Translations under genes and position numbers: made by a program
Shown here: positions 24,480 to 33,044 of the stretch, piece by piece
How the letters are laid out: the number at the start of each line of letters is the position of its first letter
How positions within the stretch are numbered: the first letter of the stretch is position 1
From: Metabacillus_B sp050107715
GTDB taxonomy: Bacteria; Bacillota; Bacilli; Bacillales; Bacillaceae
Direction of reading: 5' to 3'
Length of the DNA stretch: 64,000 bases
Assembly (NCBI RefSeq): GCF_050107715.1
Contig: NZ_JBNILN010000008.1
Span: 68,787 to 132,786, forward strand
Notes under the pieces: model-generated
Databases searched by the model: none
What the model saw: the letters and a program-made list of their open reading frames with translations, nothing else
What the model was told of the DNA's origin: nothing

Positions 24480-25440
24480 GTGATCTCGGGAAAAGTTCAG
24501 TTCTTAAGAATACTTAGCGGACGGTTATGCGGGAATATCTTTACAGCTGTAAAAGGCAGGGGAATGGAGAACGGACACTGTCAGGCCTTATGCAGCATGG
24601 GCCGGCAGAGCTGAAATTGCCCTACATTTAGCAGGGCTGCGAAAATGGAGACAGGCTCCGCATTAATGCAAGCGGGGTCAGAGACCTTCGAAACATCGTG
24701 GTGTCTCTATTATGCAATTTATTTGCCTCGGATTGCCGTTTCTGCACATTCAGCAAGTCATTCTGGACTTACGGTGCATGGTTTGGCCTGATTTTAATGA
24801 TTCTCTAGCCGGACCAGGGTGTGAATAATTAGGATATCGGCCGAAATTTCATTATATCGACCGTTCCTGATCATATTTCGACCAAATTTTTCATATATCG
24901 GCCAAAATTTTATTATATCGGCCGTATCTCTCGTGATATCGACTTTTCGACAAATTTCGATAAATCTCTCCTCATGGAACCTTAACTTCACCCGCTCTTT
25001 TTCATAGCGGAACACATGAATAAGATACATGACTTTGTCGCGAAGAAGGGCGTCATAACTTTTTTTGTATCCGGTTTGCGCAATTGTGCATGTTCTGCCT
25101 TTGGAAGAGGCATCGCCGCAATCCGCTTTTGATAAGCCAACCAGCATAGCCAGACAGCTGAATACGGCCAAAACCCAAGCAGAGGCTGCCATTGCAGTGC
25201 CCCATTATCATCGAAACACCGCTGAGCTTGTCTATTGCACCTATGGGCTGAGTAAATCCCGATCGGGAATACTGCGGGCAGGATGAAGTCTTTCCCCAAT
25301 CAGTTTAGCACAGCTGAATTCTTCGACTAGGAATAGCCCCAACTCTCACCCTCCTTTTTCCCCTGTACCCGCAGGTTCTTTTATAAAAAGGAAAGGACTT
25401 TGTCCTCATTTCTATCATTCATGTACTCTAAATACTGCTT
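24480..25440. other. Long spacer without a supported gene, repeat-rich
   Basis: About 960 bp between the rhodanese promoter and the yflT remnant. It holds a CTCCGCATTAATGCAAGCGGGG hairpin-type repeat (about 24,655-24,676) related to the one at 11,107, a phased ATATCGGCC array (24,834-24,960), and open frames with implausible composition. Possible decayed coding sequence around 25,000-25,300 could not be identified. Confidence 0.5.
24834..24962. repeat. Phased degenerate ATATCG(G/A)CC array
   Basis: The motif occurs at 24834, 24854, 24875, 24895, 24915 and 24936, spacing 20-21 bp, about two helical turns, with AT-rich AAATTT-type linkers. Two weaker copies follow at about 24944 and 24954. The copies lie on one face of the helix. 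Function unknown. Confidence 0.6.
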
Positions 25441-25445
25441 TAATG

Positions 25446-25470
25446 GTTTACATGCGAGGCATTCGGGAAA
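25446..25470 (+). promoter_or_regulatory. SigB-type promoter of the yflT remnant
   Basis: GTTTAC (446-451), 13-bp spacer, GGGAAA (465-470); the SigB consensus is GTTTAA-N13-15-GGGTAT. It fits the general-stress nature of the broken gene behind it, and AGGAGGCGAT follows as RBS. Confidence 0.6.
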
Positions 25471-25481
25471 CTCTTTTTCAG

Positions 25482-25818
25482 GAGGCGATAATAACGAGCC
25501 CAAAACTCAAGCTATTCCATATTGATGAACATTTGAAAGAGGCAATCGATTTAATTCGGAATGACGGGGTCCGTGATGAGGACATCTATATCCTCTCTCA
25601 CGGCAATGACCTTGTTAGACGCTCTCGAAAAGAAACGGATGCAAATATAGCAGGTGTGCACGTAACCGATCTTGGCACCGTACGAAAATATATTCCGCAG
25701 CAAAGATGACAAGCTTGTCGTATTGCTTTGATACAGTAATGGCAGAGCAGCTGGAAGAAGAGCTGGAAAAGGAAAGACGCTTTTAATTGTAACCAGCACA
25801 GATGAAGCTGCATTTTAA
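25482..25818 (+). pseudogene. Broken general stress protein gene (YflT/GSP17M-like)
   Basis: Continuous similarity to the YflT domain can be followed only by changing frame. HIDEHLKEAIDLIRNDGVRDEDIYILSH is in one frame; ENIFRSKDDKLVVLL, DTVMAEQLEEELEK and GKTLLIVTSTDEAAF lie in other frames. At least three frameshifts occur (near 25690, 25730 and 25770). The first conserved half ends at a TGA at 25707-25709. The ATG after the RBS AGGAGG also seems lost (AACGAG). YflT proteins are SigB-dependent stress proteins, and the SigB-type promoter upstream is still visible. A bad assembly could mimic this, but three separate shifts suggest real decay. Confidence 0.7.
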
Positions 25819-25855
25819 GCGAATAAGGTTTAGCAAACAAACGGAGGCGAATACA

Positions 25856-26773
25856 ATGGATAAATCAAAACTTGCTAAAAACATGTTTAAGGGCGGCACC
25901 GTTAAGCGGACAGTCGCCGGGGGAATCCTTGGAGCAACAGTTGGCTACTTTGCAACTCCCGAGCGAAGCAAAAAACTTATCGCTCTTATGGGAAATGAAG
26001 CACTTAAAAATGCTGGAATCAATACAGATGTCAGCCAAGTTACGAAAAAGCTTGAAGGCGCAGGCGAAAAATCAAGAAAAGCACTCGGCAAGCTCAACTT
26101 TATGAAAAAACGCAAAAAGAACAAGAATGAAACCCCTGAAGCTGCTGATGAAAAAGAAATGAGCTCAGAGGATGAGCATCAGGATACCAAAAACCAAAGC
26201 GCACATGACCAAAACCAAGAAGAATACAATGAGCTAAAAGAAGAAAAGAAAAGGCTTCAGGAACAAATGAAAGCACTTGAAGAAAAAATGGAAACGTACA
26301 GCAATGAAACACCTGAGGATGAAGACGAGGAAGAAGAGGAATACACCGGACACCAAGAAGAAAGCATCCAGGCCACTGAAAATGATGGAGAAACTGATCA
26401 GGACCATGAGGATGAAGAGGAGCAGCAGGACGAGTTAGATGAAGTGAACAGCGAGGAAGAAGATCAGCAAAAGCATGAAATACAAGATGAGAACAAGTCT
26501 GAGAAGGACGAACAAGCTGAGGAAGAAGAACCGAAAAATGAAGAGCAGGACCAAGAATCAGAAGAACGAGAAGAGCCAAAAAACGATGCTGAAAAGGAGC
26601 AGGAAGAGCCTAAAAGCAAAAGAAGAAAATCTCCTGCCCCCCGCAGCAGCAAAAGCCAGACCAATCAGGAACAAAATCATGAAAGCAGCCCGGAGGAAGA
26701 CGCAGATGGTGAAGATGAGGATCAATCCGATACCGTCCTTTCCAGCAACGATGATACGTCGAGAACGGGATAA
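25856..26773 (+). CDS. YtxH/GvpT-like protein with a long acidic low-complexity tail
   Basis: 305 residues from ATG 25856 (RBS ACGGAGGCG). The N-terminus TVKRTVAGGILGATVGYFATPERSKKLIAL (about 15-44) is the glycine-rich amphipathic or membrane segment of YtxH and gas-vesicle GvpT-type proteins. A basic patch MKKRKKNKN near 83 follows, then about 200 residues dominated by Glu, Asp, Gln, Lys and Ser with coiled-coil stretches (YNELKEEKKRLQEQMKALEEKME). The tail ends with a basic RRKSPAPRSSKS patch and a final acidic segment. It is presumably a stress-linked envelope protein, directly behind the broken yflT gene. The tail looks intrinsically disordered. No enzymatic motif. Confidence 0.7.
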   Translation: MDKSKLAKNMFKGGTVKRTVAGGILGATVGYFATPERSKKLIALMGNEALKNAGINTDVSQVTKKLEGAGEKSRKALGKLNFMKKRKKNKNETPEAADEKEMSSEDEHQDTKNQSAHDQNQEEYNELKEEKKRLQEQMKALEEKMETYSNETPEDEDEEEEEYTGHQEESIQATENDGETDQDHEDEEEQQDELDEVNSEEEDQQKHEIQDENKSEKDEQAEEEEPKNEEQDQESEEREEPKNDAEKEQEEPKSKRRKSPAPRSSKSQTNQEQNHESSPEEDADGEDEDQSDTVLSSNDDTSRTG

Positions 26774-26786
26774 AGTTCTGACACTG

Positions 26787-26816
26787 CCTGACTCAATTGG
26801 AGATCAGGTTTTTTTA
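26787..26816 (+). terminator. Terminator after YtxH-like gene
   Basis: CCTGA...TCAGG stem followed by seven T residues, 14 bp after the stop. A second, CATCC TGCG GGATG with T6, follows at 26,856-26,875. Confidence 0.7.
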
Positions 26817-27044
26817 CGCTAATCGTTATTTCAAAACTCTAAAATCCTATCAAAGCATCCTGCGGGATGTTTTTTCTATGTTAATCAAACATTACCAGGT
26901 CATTGCTGTACAAATATATAGCCCTTAAAAGAATATTCGCCTGCATTTTAAAATAAAGGTTTGAAAAATCCTAAATAAGGAAATTAAAGAAAAGTATTCT
27001 TATATATGGAAAAAAACGTAAAACAAGAAAGGGAAGTGGTTTAT

Positions 27045-28340
27045 GTGACAACTGCAAAATTATTCGTTTTATCAACTATGGTTTCTACCGCGCTTTTGCT
27101 GAGTGCGTGCGGGAACAAAGAGGAAACCTCTGCTGAAAAAAAAGAAGAAAAGCCTAAATCAGAAGAGGCTGCTGCTTCGGCACCGGAAGAAAACAAGGAA
27201 GCTGAAGCTCCAGCAGAAGAAACTCCGGAAGAAGCGCCGGCTGAAGAAGCGGAGCCCGAAGTAAAAGATGGGGAAATGCTGAATACATACATTGAAGAGG
27301 ACACAGGCGGTAAAGCGGAAGTTTTATACACCAACCCGGATCCCGGCTATGAAGCAGAAGGCAACGGGTTTAAAGTAACATTCGATGGATACCAGATTGT
27401 AAAGGTGACGGATGCGGATCAGAATACTTCCATTCGATTTGATGATTCGCCGACCGGATATGTCATTACCGCACAAGTAACCGTAGATAATCAGTCTGGA
27501 AAGCCTGTTTTTTATGGCGGCTCTGCCAACATTCGCCTGCAAGATGAATTCACCTTTGTGAGTTCAAGCCTGAGCAATTTTATTAAAGACGGCGAGGGAC
27601 TGCGTCCGAAAGGATTTAAGCCTGGAGAGAGCGGCACTATGAACAAATATGAAGACGGGGAGAAGGCTTCTGGTTTTGTCACTTTCGCGATGAGTCCTGC
27701 AGAGTTTGAAATGATGAACTCAGTTAAACCGAAATTTGTCATCGAGTCTTCCGCTTCTCCAAGTGAGGATTATAACGGAGCTTCCACTTTCATGGAGGAA
27801 AAGATTTTTGAATTCACCTACAGTGATGATCAGGCTGCAGCATCTGAGAAAGATGTAAAATTTTATCCTGACTTAATGACCGTTAACAACCTGGCTGACA
27901 AGGAAATGATTTTTGAAAAGACAGGCATTAATAAAACGGAAAAGGTTGGAGACGCAGAAATCACCATTGAAGGCGTCCAATATACGAATGTTAAGCCGAC
28001 AGCCGGAAACGAAGAACAATTCGGAGAGGAACCGCTCGTTGCGCTGACAGTCAAAATGAAGGTAAAAAACAATTCTGACCAGACCATTCAGCTCAATAAC
28101 CTATCATCTAAGGTCACCATAGATGAAGACCGCGGTTATTCGTTAAACAATCCATTCGCAGAACCGGATGACCCTCAAGAGGCAAAGCCAGGGGAAGAGA
28201 AAGAAAAGTACTCGGTCTTCCTGTTCCGTGCAGATGAGTTTGAACTGTACAAGAAATTTGATATGGAAGTCGGACCCTTCTTTGGAGGGAAAGAGTACCT
28301 ATTTAATGAAAAGACGGCTACATTCTCACTGCCAAGGTAA
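27045..28340 (+). CDS. Lipoprotein with acidic linker and DUF5068-like/DUF4352-like beta domains
   Basis: 431 residues from GTG 27045. The signal peptide ends in the lipobox LLSAC (about 16-20), followed by a Glu/Ala/Pro-rich linker (about 25-85, repeated EEAPAEE). Two similar beta-sandwich-like modules follow. The first (about 95-250) contains FKVTFDGYQIVKV and YVITAQVTVDNQSGKPVFYGG; the second (about 290-430) has AEITIEGVQYTNVKP and VALTVKMKVKNNSDQTIQLNN. These are typical of Bacillus surface lipoproteins of the DUF5068/DUF4352 groups (substrate unknown). A start at 27006 would put 13 extra charged residues before the signal peptide. Confidence 0.75.
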   Translation: MTTAKLFVLSTMVSTALLLSACGNKEETSAEKKEEKPKSEEAAASAPEENKEAEAPAEETPEEAPAEEAEPEVKDGEMLNTYIEEDTGGKAEVLYTNPDPGYEAEGNGFKVTFDGYQIVKVTDADQNTSIRFDDSPTGYVITAQVTVDNQSGKPVFYGGSANIRLQDEFTFVSSSLSNFIKDGEGLRPKGFKPGESGTMNKYEDGEKASGFVTFAMSPAEFEMMNSVKPKFVIESSASPSEDYNGASTFMEEKIFEFTYSDDQAAASEKDVKFYPDLMTVNNLADKEMIFEKTGINKTEKVGDAEITIEGVQYTNVKPTAGNEEQFGEEPLVALTVKMKVKNNSDQTIQLNNLSSKVTIDEDRGYSLNNPFAEPDDPQEAKPGEEKEKYSVFLFRADEFELYKKFDMEVGPFFGGKEYLFNEKTATFSLPR

Positions 28341-28348
28341 ATAGCGAT

Positions 28349-28390
28349 CCCCCCTTTGGAGCGTTTCAAACGTTCTAAAGGGGGTTTTTA
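28349..28390 (+). terminator. Terminator of the lipoprotein gene
   Basis: CCCCCTTTGGAGCG / CGTTCTAAAGGGGG stem with TTTTTA behind it, 9 bp after the stop. Confidence 0.8.
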
Positions 28391-28433
28391 CTAGTTGGAT
28401 ATTTCTTTAGGACGGAAGGAATACCAGCCGCTA

Positions 28434-28613
28434 TTAATGACGTTTTCTATTCGCTATGAATTCTCTGCTGTAAGCAGCTACGCCAATGAAGAACAAAACA
28501 TTCGAGAACATGATGACAAACCCATTCAATTGCCCATCAAAAATCGTAACGTTTATTAAAGTCATGGTGTGCATAATGATGATGACAGCTGTCAAAACCG
28601 TGATCGTTTTCAC
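28434..28613 (-). CDS. Small membrane protein (59 aa)
   Basis: GTG start at 28613 with RBS AAAGGAG 9 bp upstream; stop TAA at 28434-28436. The translation begins MKTITVLTAVIIIMHTMTL and contains a second hydrophobic stretch GFVIMFSNVLFFIGVAAYS, so two membrane helices, ending in a basic ANRKRH tail. An overlapping + strand frame of 99 codons is rejected as its shadow. No known family recognised. Confidence 0.65.
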   Translation of the reverse strand: MKTITVLTAVIIIMHTMTLINVTIFDGQLNGFVIMFSNVLFFIGVAAYSREFIANRKRH

Positions 28614-28834
28614 TTTGTATTCAACTCCTTTAGCGGTATTCTTCTATTTCTCTTTACCCCTTGCCCGCTGGAACTGTATAGATGTAAACGAATCCCCTTT
28701 CGCCCATCCGGCTTTGTTAAAGCTGGCGTTCATACAGGGATGCTGCGCTGAATACGTCCCCTCTTTTATTCAAACGTTTGTTTAAAAATGGAGCACTCCG
28801 TTTTTGTTATTCACAGCTTCACGTTTCTCCATTT

Positions 28835-28866
28835 AAAAAACCTCTTTACCTTAATGGTGAAAGAGG
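28835..28866 (-). terminator. Terminator of the DUF454 gene
   Basis: Minus strand CCTCTTTCACC...GGTAAAGAGG stem with a TTTTTT tail. A smaller GGAGCACTCC hairpin with A/T runs lies beside it at about 28,782-28,806. Confidence 0.7.
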
Positions 28867-28906
28867 CTTCCCACTGCTCTTTAACGTTCCTCGGCATATT
28901 TCACCA

Positions 28907-29329
28907 TCAAGTTCCGGTACTCTTAGAATCCATGCTTTCCTCAGTATTCGGATGAATCGTCTTAATCTTATATATGAAATAATAATGTTTATAGAGAGCG
29001 AGAATAACGAGAACAATTTGCACGACAAGGATATTCACATATAGAACCGAAGCAAGAATAAAACTATCTGCGATCAGATTAATCCTGATTTTCTCGGCCC
29101 GCTTCATCCCTCTTTTCTGCAGGAAGGCCAACACATATTTTTTATAAACCCAGGTGTTTTTAAACCACCGGTCCACCCTCTTCGAACTCTTCGCAAAGCA
29201 GAAAGCCGCAAGTAAATAAAACGGGCCGCCTGGCAGAACAGGCAGGAACGTTCCTGCAATCCCGATAACGAGGGCGACCGATCCGATTGAAACCAACAGG
29301 ATGGTTTTTAACATTTTAATAGCGTTCAT
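28907..29329 (-). CDS. DUF454 (YbaN) family inner-membrane protein
   Basis: 140 residues. Two N-terminal helices (about 5-25 and 28-48) with the diagnostic GIAGTFLPVLPGGPFYLLAAFCFAKSS, then the WFKNTWVYKKYVLAFLQKRGMKRAEKIRI loop and two closer-packed helices (about 85-120). The family is widespread; function unknown, sometimes linked to haem uptake loci. Monocistronic, with a stem-loop terminator behind it. Confidence 0.85.
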   Translation of the reverse strand: MNAIKMLKTILLVSIGSVALVIGIAGTFLPVLPGGPFYLLAAFCFAKSSKRVDRWFKNTWVYKKYVLAFLQKRGMKRAEKIRINLIADSFILASVLYVNILVVQIVLVILALYKHYYFIYKIKTIHPNTEESMDSKSTGT

Positions 29330-29955
29330 GTGATCTCCCCTGCCGTTTAATCATATTCCCTGTCTTCACTTTATCAAAGAAAGCCGAATCCTCCAAAGCT
29401 TATACATGGTTAAAAATATGGAAATTCAGTGACTTTATATGTTTATGCCAGTCCTTTTGTTTCAGAAACTAAAAAAAGAACGAATCTTAGAGACTCGTTC
29501 GGATTAGATTCTTGCCAAGGAATGACTTAATTTTGCTGGTACGACTTTAAAAAGGAGAGCTGCATCTGATTCTCATAAAAAACGCAGATCGATTCGGTCA
29601 CTTTAGATCCGTTCGTTTGGCTATAAAATAACTTCATTAGACCGCTATAATCCATTCCTTTGTTTTCAAATCAATTCTCTTTAGGATTGATTCAACTGCT
29701 CACTGCTAATCTAAAGGTATATAGAATAAACTGTTTTGCTTTCCTCTGCTACATTCTCTTAATCGAAACAGTAAAATCCTTCTTCATCGTTTCAAGCAAA
29801 TTCTACTCCGGATTCATAACAAGTCCAGCCGAATAGCTATGCTGATCATAGAACATCGACTTCCCCGCTTTCAAGCGTGACGGCTATTTTTCTTCTCATA
29901 TTAATAAAGGATTTGCATTAACAACAAGAATTCAATAATAAATAATAAATATTTA
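29330..29955. other. Spacer without a supported gene
   Basis: About 620 bp between DUF454 and the DUF2975 promoter. Frames are short and no RBS-led open frame looks real. A GAACGA/TCGTTC imperfect hairpin is at about 29,478-29,503. Nothing further recognised. Confidence 0.5.
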
Positions 29956-29984
29956 TTGATAAACAACAAATAATACACTATAAT
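29956..29984 (+). promoter_or_regulatory. Promoter of the DUF2975-HTH operon
   Basis: TTGATA (29956-29961), 17-bp spacer, TATAAT (29979-29984), preceded by an AATAATAAATAATAAATATT tract and flanked by AACAACAA repeats that could be the binding site of the cotranscribed HTH protein. Confidence 0.7.
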
Positions 29985-30011
29985 TAACAAAAAATGGAGG
30001 AGGGACTGCTT

Positions 30012-30488
30012 GTGAAACCACATAAAACCACTTTTTTAAAAGGAACGATCTTTATCATCGGTCTTACCATACTTTCATTATGTATATTTTTCTTACCGAA
30101 CCTGGCGAGAGAGACTGCAGTGACGAACCCTGAGTATGCTTATTTGAAAATGCCGCTTCTGATGGGATTATATCTAACAGCCATACCATTTTTCCTGGCT
30201 TTGTACCAAGCCTTAAAAATTTTAAATTATATAAAAGGTAAGGATGCCTTTACCGATTTATCAGTACGATCTCTGGGATATATAAGGAATTGCGCGATAG
30301 CCATTATCGTTTTATATATAATAGGGATAGTTTTGCTGGCCGTACTAAATGTTTTACACCCCGGGCTCGCCCTTGTTGGGCTGGTCATCATTTTTTCTTC
30401 ACTTGTGATTGCCGTTTTTTCTGCCATTCTCCAAGAACTTTTAAGACGCGCAATTGAAATGAAATCGGAAAATGAGTTAACGGTATGA
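30012..30488 (+). CDS. DUF2975 family membrane protein
   Basis: 158 residues from GTG 30012, whose RBS GGAGGAGGG includes the upstream ATG codon at 29994 that opens the same frame. Four hydrophobic helices (about 10-30, 46-68, 90-113, 118-142) with the family-typical FFLALYQALKILNYIKGKDAFTDLSVRSLGYIRNCAI. Proteins of this family are usually encoded with a small Cro-like regulator, as here (9-bp gap). Role unknown, likely a membrane partner or sensor in a self-regulated pair. Confidence 0.82.
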   Translation: MKPHKTTFLKGTIFIIGLTILSLCIFFLPNLARETAVTNPEYAYLKMPLLMGLYLTAIPFFLALYQALKILNYIKGKDAFTDLSVRSLGYIRNCAIAIIVLYIIGIVLLAVLNVLHPGLALVGLVIIFSSLVIAVFSAILQELLRRAIEMKSENELTV

Positions 30489-30497
30489 GGTGCTAAT

Positions 30498-30707
30498 ATG
30501 GCGATAATCATTAACATTGATGTAATGCTTGCTAAAAGAAAAATGAGTGTATCAGAACTAACGGAGAAAGTTGGAATCACAATGTCTAACCTTTCTATAT
30601 TGAAAAACGGAAAGGCAAAAGCCATCAGGTTTTCCACTTTAGAAGCAATATGCAAGGCTTTGGAATGTCAGCCTGGTGATATTCTTGAATATAGAAGTGA
30701 AGATTGA
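30498..30707 (+). CDS. Small Cro/CI-type HTH regulator (YozG-like)
   Basis: 69 residues: IINIDVMLAKRKMSVSELTEKVGITMSNLSILKNGKAKAIRFSTLEAICKALECQPGDILEY, the YozG/YgzD class of single-domain repressors. Partner of the preceding DUF2975 membrane protein. RBS GAGGTG. It probably regulates its own promoter. Confidence 0.85.
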   Translation: MAIIINIDVMLAKRKMSVSELTEKVGITMSNLSILKNGKAKAIRFSTLEAICKALECQPGDILEYRSED

Positions 30708-30779
30708 ACAGTTATGAAGGGAAATGGCTTGGAGAATTCTATCAGATGAACCAACTGCGTCTCGAAAGGAATGAATAAA

Positions 30780-30935
30780 ATGGGATTCTATATCATGATC
30801 ATGTCATTCATACTTGGCCTATTCTTTACCATTCTTGGTGTTTCTCGCAGGAAACGTACCTTTTTATACAGGTTTTTCATAGTGCTGGGAGTAATTCTGA
30901 TTCTATTTGCTGTTTATCTAGCAAGGCCTCATTAA
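30780..30935 (+). CDS. Small membrane protein (51 aa)
   Basis: ATG 30780 behind RBS GAAAGGAATG, stop TAA at 30933-30935. MGFYIMIMSFILGLFFTILGV is helix 1, a basic SRRKR turn follows, then LYRFFIVLGVILILFAVYLA is helix 2. A two-helix hairpin small protein probably cotranscribed with the DUF2975/HTH pair. No family recognised. Confidence 0.65.
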   Translation: MGFYIMIMSFILGLFFTILGVSRRKRTFLYRFFIVLGVILILFAVYLARPH

Positions 30936-31089
30936 GAATCATAGTCATATCTAGGTCTTAAATGAGTTATATTTGGTATCTGAGTATGAATTTGCTTCTG
31001 CACCATCCTTTAAATGTTTTCTATTATAGAAACTGACCTTTTTAACACAAACTGCTCATATCTATTGTTCTATTTATATTTTTTATATA

Positions 31090-31127
31090 AATAAAGCCCA
31101 TCTTCATTTTTGAAGATGGGCTTTATT
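31090..31127. terminator. Likely original glmS terminator, now displaced
   Basis: AATAAAGCCCATCTTCA / TGAAGATGGGCTTTATT is a 17-bp perfect stem with T-rich flanks on both strands. Rejoining the sequence across the transposon would place it about 95 bp behind the glmS stop codon, the expected distance. Confidence 0.7.
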
Positions 31128-31195
31128 AAAAAAACAATTCTTACTTCTAACTTATTTACTGGGTTTTATGGTGCGCCTGAGTTGTCCGCAGACAA

Positions 31196-31200
31196 AAGAG
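31196..31200. other. Left copy of the 5-bp target-site duplication (AAGAG)
   Basis: AAGAG immediately outside the TGTAG terminus. The identical AAGAG follows the right terminus at 53,685-53,689. Tn7 family insertion creates 5-bp duplications. Confidence 0.92.
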
Positions 31201-31345
31201 TGTAGATTTGAAATAAAGTTTGATTAAAAGATGGCTAAAAAGGTTGATTTTGTAACGGATGAAACCCACGTGTTTAAAACAAAGATTGACCAAAATGTAT
31301 GGGTTTCATTTTTAGATTATGAAAGATTTTATAAAAAAGATTGAT
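31201..31345. repeat. Transposon left end with spaced TnsB-binding sites
   Basis: 20-bp sites at 31205-31224 (GATTTGAAATAAAGTTTGAT), 31271-31290 (TGTTTAAAACAAAGATTGAC) and 31326-31345. The last is 19/20 identical to the right-end terminal site in inverted orientation. A weak fourth candidate is at 31229-31248. A 10-bp inverted repeat, ATGAAACCCA / TGGGTTTCAT, flanks the second site. Spaced sites on the left versus abutting sites on the right is the Tn7 asymmetry. Confidence 0.9.
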
Positions 31346-31415
31346 TAAAACTTAACACTTTTATTAGAGAATAAAACTTTTCCTTTCTAACACAATTCAA
31401 TTTTTATATTTATAT

Positions 31416-33044
31416 TCAATACCAATTTAATTCTTCACGTAAATTTTGTGTATTGTGTCTAGATAAAAAAGGCGATTCAATAGCCTCGAAATATCTTGCA
31501 CGCGATTCATTATATCTCATAGTTCCTTGCATAATGTAACAAGCTTCTATTGCCCTAGTAACCCCAACATAGTGTAAATTTAACGCTTGTATATAGTCTT
31601 CATCAGATACCCAATCACCTTCTGGAGGTAATATCCATTTATATAAATCCATTAAAAATACACATTTAAATTCTAAACCTTTAGACTTATGTAACGTCAT
31701 AATATTTATTTCGTTTTCTGTTGCAGGTTTGAAGCTATATAATGCTTCTTCGCTTTTTAAAATTTCTTTAAGCAAATGAATTATTCTTTCATCTTTTTGT
31801 TCGGGATAGATTATCTGGGCTATCTTAATAAAAACCTTTATATTTTTTTCTAAATGACTATCCTCTAGGCTAAATAAGGTATTTATTAATTCTAGTCCTT
31901 TTCTAAAATCTTTATAATATAACTCTTCATTTATATACTTACTTACAAAATCCAGAACAGTAATCTTATTAAGTTTATATAAATAATAGGAGATTAATAT
32001 CTCATTAAATAAAGTTGCCCAATTACCATTAATTTTATCTAAGGGTGTGTCTACAAATAATTTATTATTTACGGATAAAAATTTAGCAGCTCTTCTAGCA
32101 GTACCATTTCCTCGACATAAAATCGCAAAATCACTATTTTTACTTATATTAAATTTCGCTTTTATTTCCTCTAGATTATTTTCAATAGCATAGATAATTT
32201 GTTCGTCTGTTCCAGTAACATTAACCTTAAATACTCTCTTATTTTGTTCTATGTGCTCCCTCTTTACACCCATTAATTCTAATGAATAATCTGATATTGT
32301 TTTATGACATCTGTGGTTACGCGTAATTTCTAAATGAGTAAAATCATTATCACCGATCAAAGATAATAAATATTTTGAGTATCTATCACTGAATGCGTAA
32401 ATCGCTTGGTCTAAATCTCCAACAGCTATTCCTATAATACCGTTATTAACTAGCTTCAAGAATATTTCATGTTGAATCTCCCCACAATCTTGATATTCAT
32501 CAATAAAAATATGGGTATATCTAGCATTAAGGTATATTAAACACTGAGGTACTTTATTTAAAATAAATAAGGCTGTTTCACCACTAATCTCTAAGAATAT
32601 CAAACCTTCTTGGAGCGATTCCTCTAGTAGTTCAAAAATTTCTTTATCAGTTCTATCTTCTTTCAACCTTTTTAAATCTTTAAATTTAGGGTAATCGTCT
32701 ATTGAATCTTTAACTTTTAACGGCTCTCCTTTGCCAAATAAAAGTCTTGAAAAAGGGATAATGATTTCGGAAATATAAAATTTATCTATAGTACCAAAAA
32801 AGTGAAAATTACTTGTAATACTCTTTCTTTTGTAACGTTGCTCTAGCTCCTGGCTTGCTTTTCTTGTAAATGAAATAGCTATAACACCTTGATAACTTAA
32901 CAAACTTTTCGAAATATCAATTATCTTTTCTACAATAGTAAATGTTTTACCACTACCTGGTTTAGCAGTCGCTACTAAATTCCCCTGTTCTTCAATAATT
33001 CTGAATTGTTCAGAAGTAGGTTTAGTTACTTTCTTCATTCTCAT
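31416..33044 (-). CDS. gajB: Gabija defence helicase GajB (UvrD/PcrA-like)
   Basis: 542 residues from ATG 33044 (RBS AAAAGG); the last gene before the transposon left end. Superfamily 1A motifs: Walker A TAKPGSGKTFTIVEKI (about 27-42), Ia ISFTRKASQEL, II FIDEYQDCGEIQHE, III VGDLDQAIYAFSD, IV ITRNHRC, V TLHKSKGLEFK, VI YVGVTRAI. The 2A and 2B insertions are short, as in GajB (about 500 residues) and unlike full UvrD (about 700). In Gabija, GajB binds GajA, senses DNA ends and nucleotide depletion, and stimulates cleavage. It overlaps gajA by about 23 bp, so the pair is translationally coupled. Confidence 0.9.
   Translation of the reverse strand: MRMKKVTKPTSEQFRIIEEQGNLVATAKPGSGKTFTIVEKIIDISKSLLSYQGVIAISFTRKASQELEQRYKRKSITSNFHFFGTIDKFYISEIIIPFSRLLFGKGEPLKVKDSIDDYPKFKDLKRLKEDRTDKEIFELLEESLQEGLIFLEISGETALFILNKVPQCLIYLNARYTHIFIDEYQDCGEIQHEIFLKLVNNGIIGIAVGDLDQAIYAFSDRYSKYLLSLIGDNDFTHLEITRNHRCHKTISDYSLELMGVKREHIEQNKRVFKVNVTGTDEQIIYAIENNLEEIKAKFNISKNSDFAILCRGNGTARRAAKFLSVNNKLFVDTPLDKINGNWATLFNEILISYYLYKLNKITVLDFVSKYINEELYYKDFRKGLELINTLFSLEDSHLEKNIKVFIKIAQIIYPEQKDERIIHLLKEILKSEEALYSFKPATENEINIMTLHKSKGLEFKCVFLMDLYKWILPPEGDWVSDEDYIQALNLHYVGVTRAIEACYIMQGTMRYNESRARYFEAIESPFLSRHNTQNLREELNWY

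Noticed and set aside
24794..25192. 132-codon minus-strand open frame over the phased array
   Set aside because: It runs through degenerate repeats, has no RBS or recognisable domain and conflicts with neighbouring frames of equal length.
28486..28785. 99-codon + strand open frame
   Set aside because: It is antisense to a better-supported 59-aa gene that has an RBS and membrane helices.
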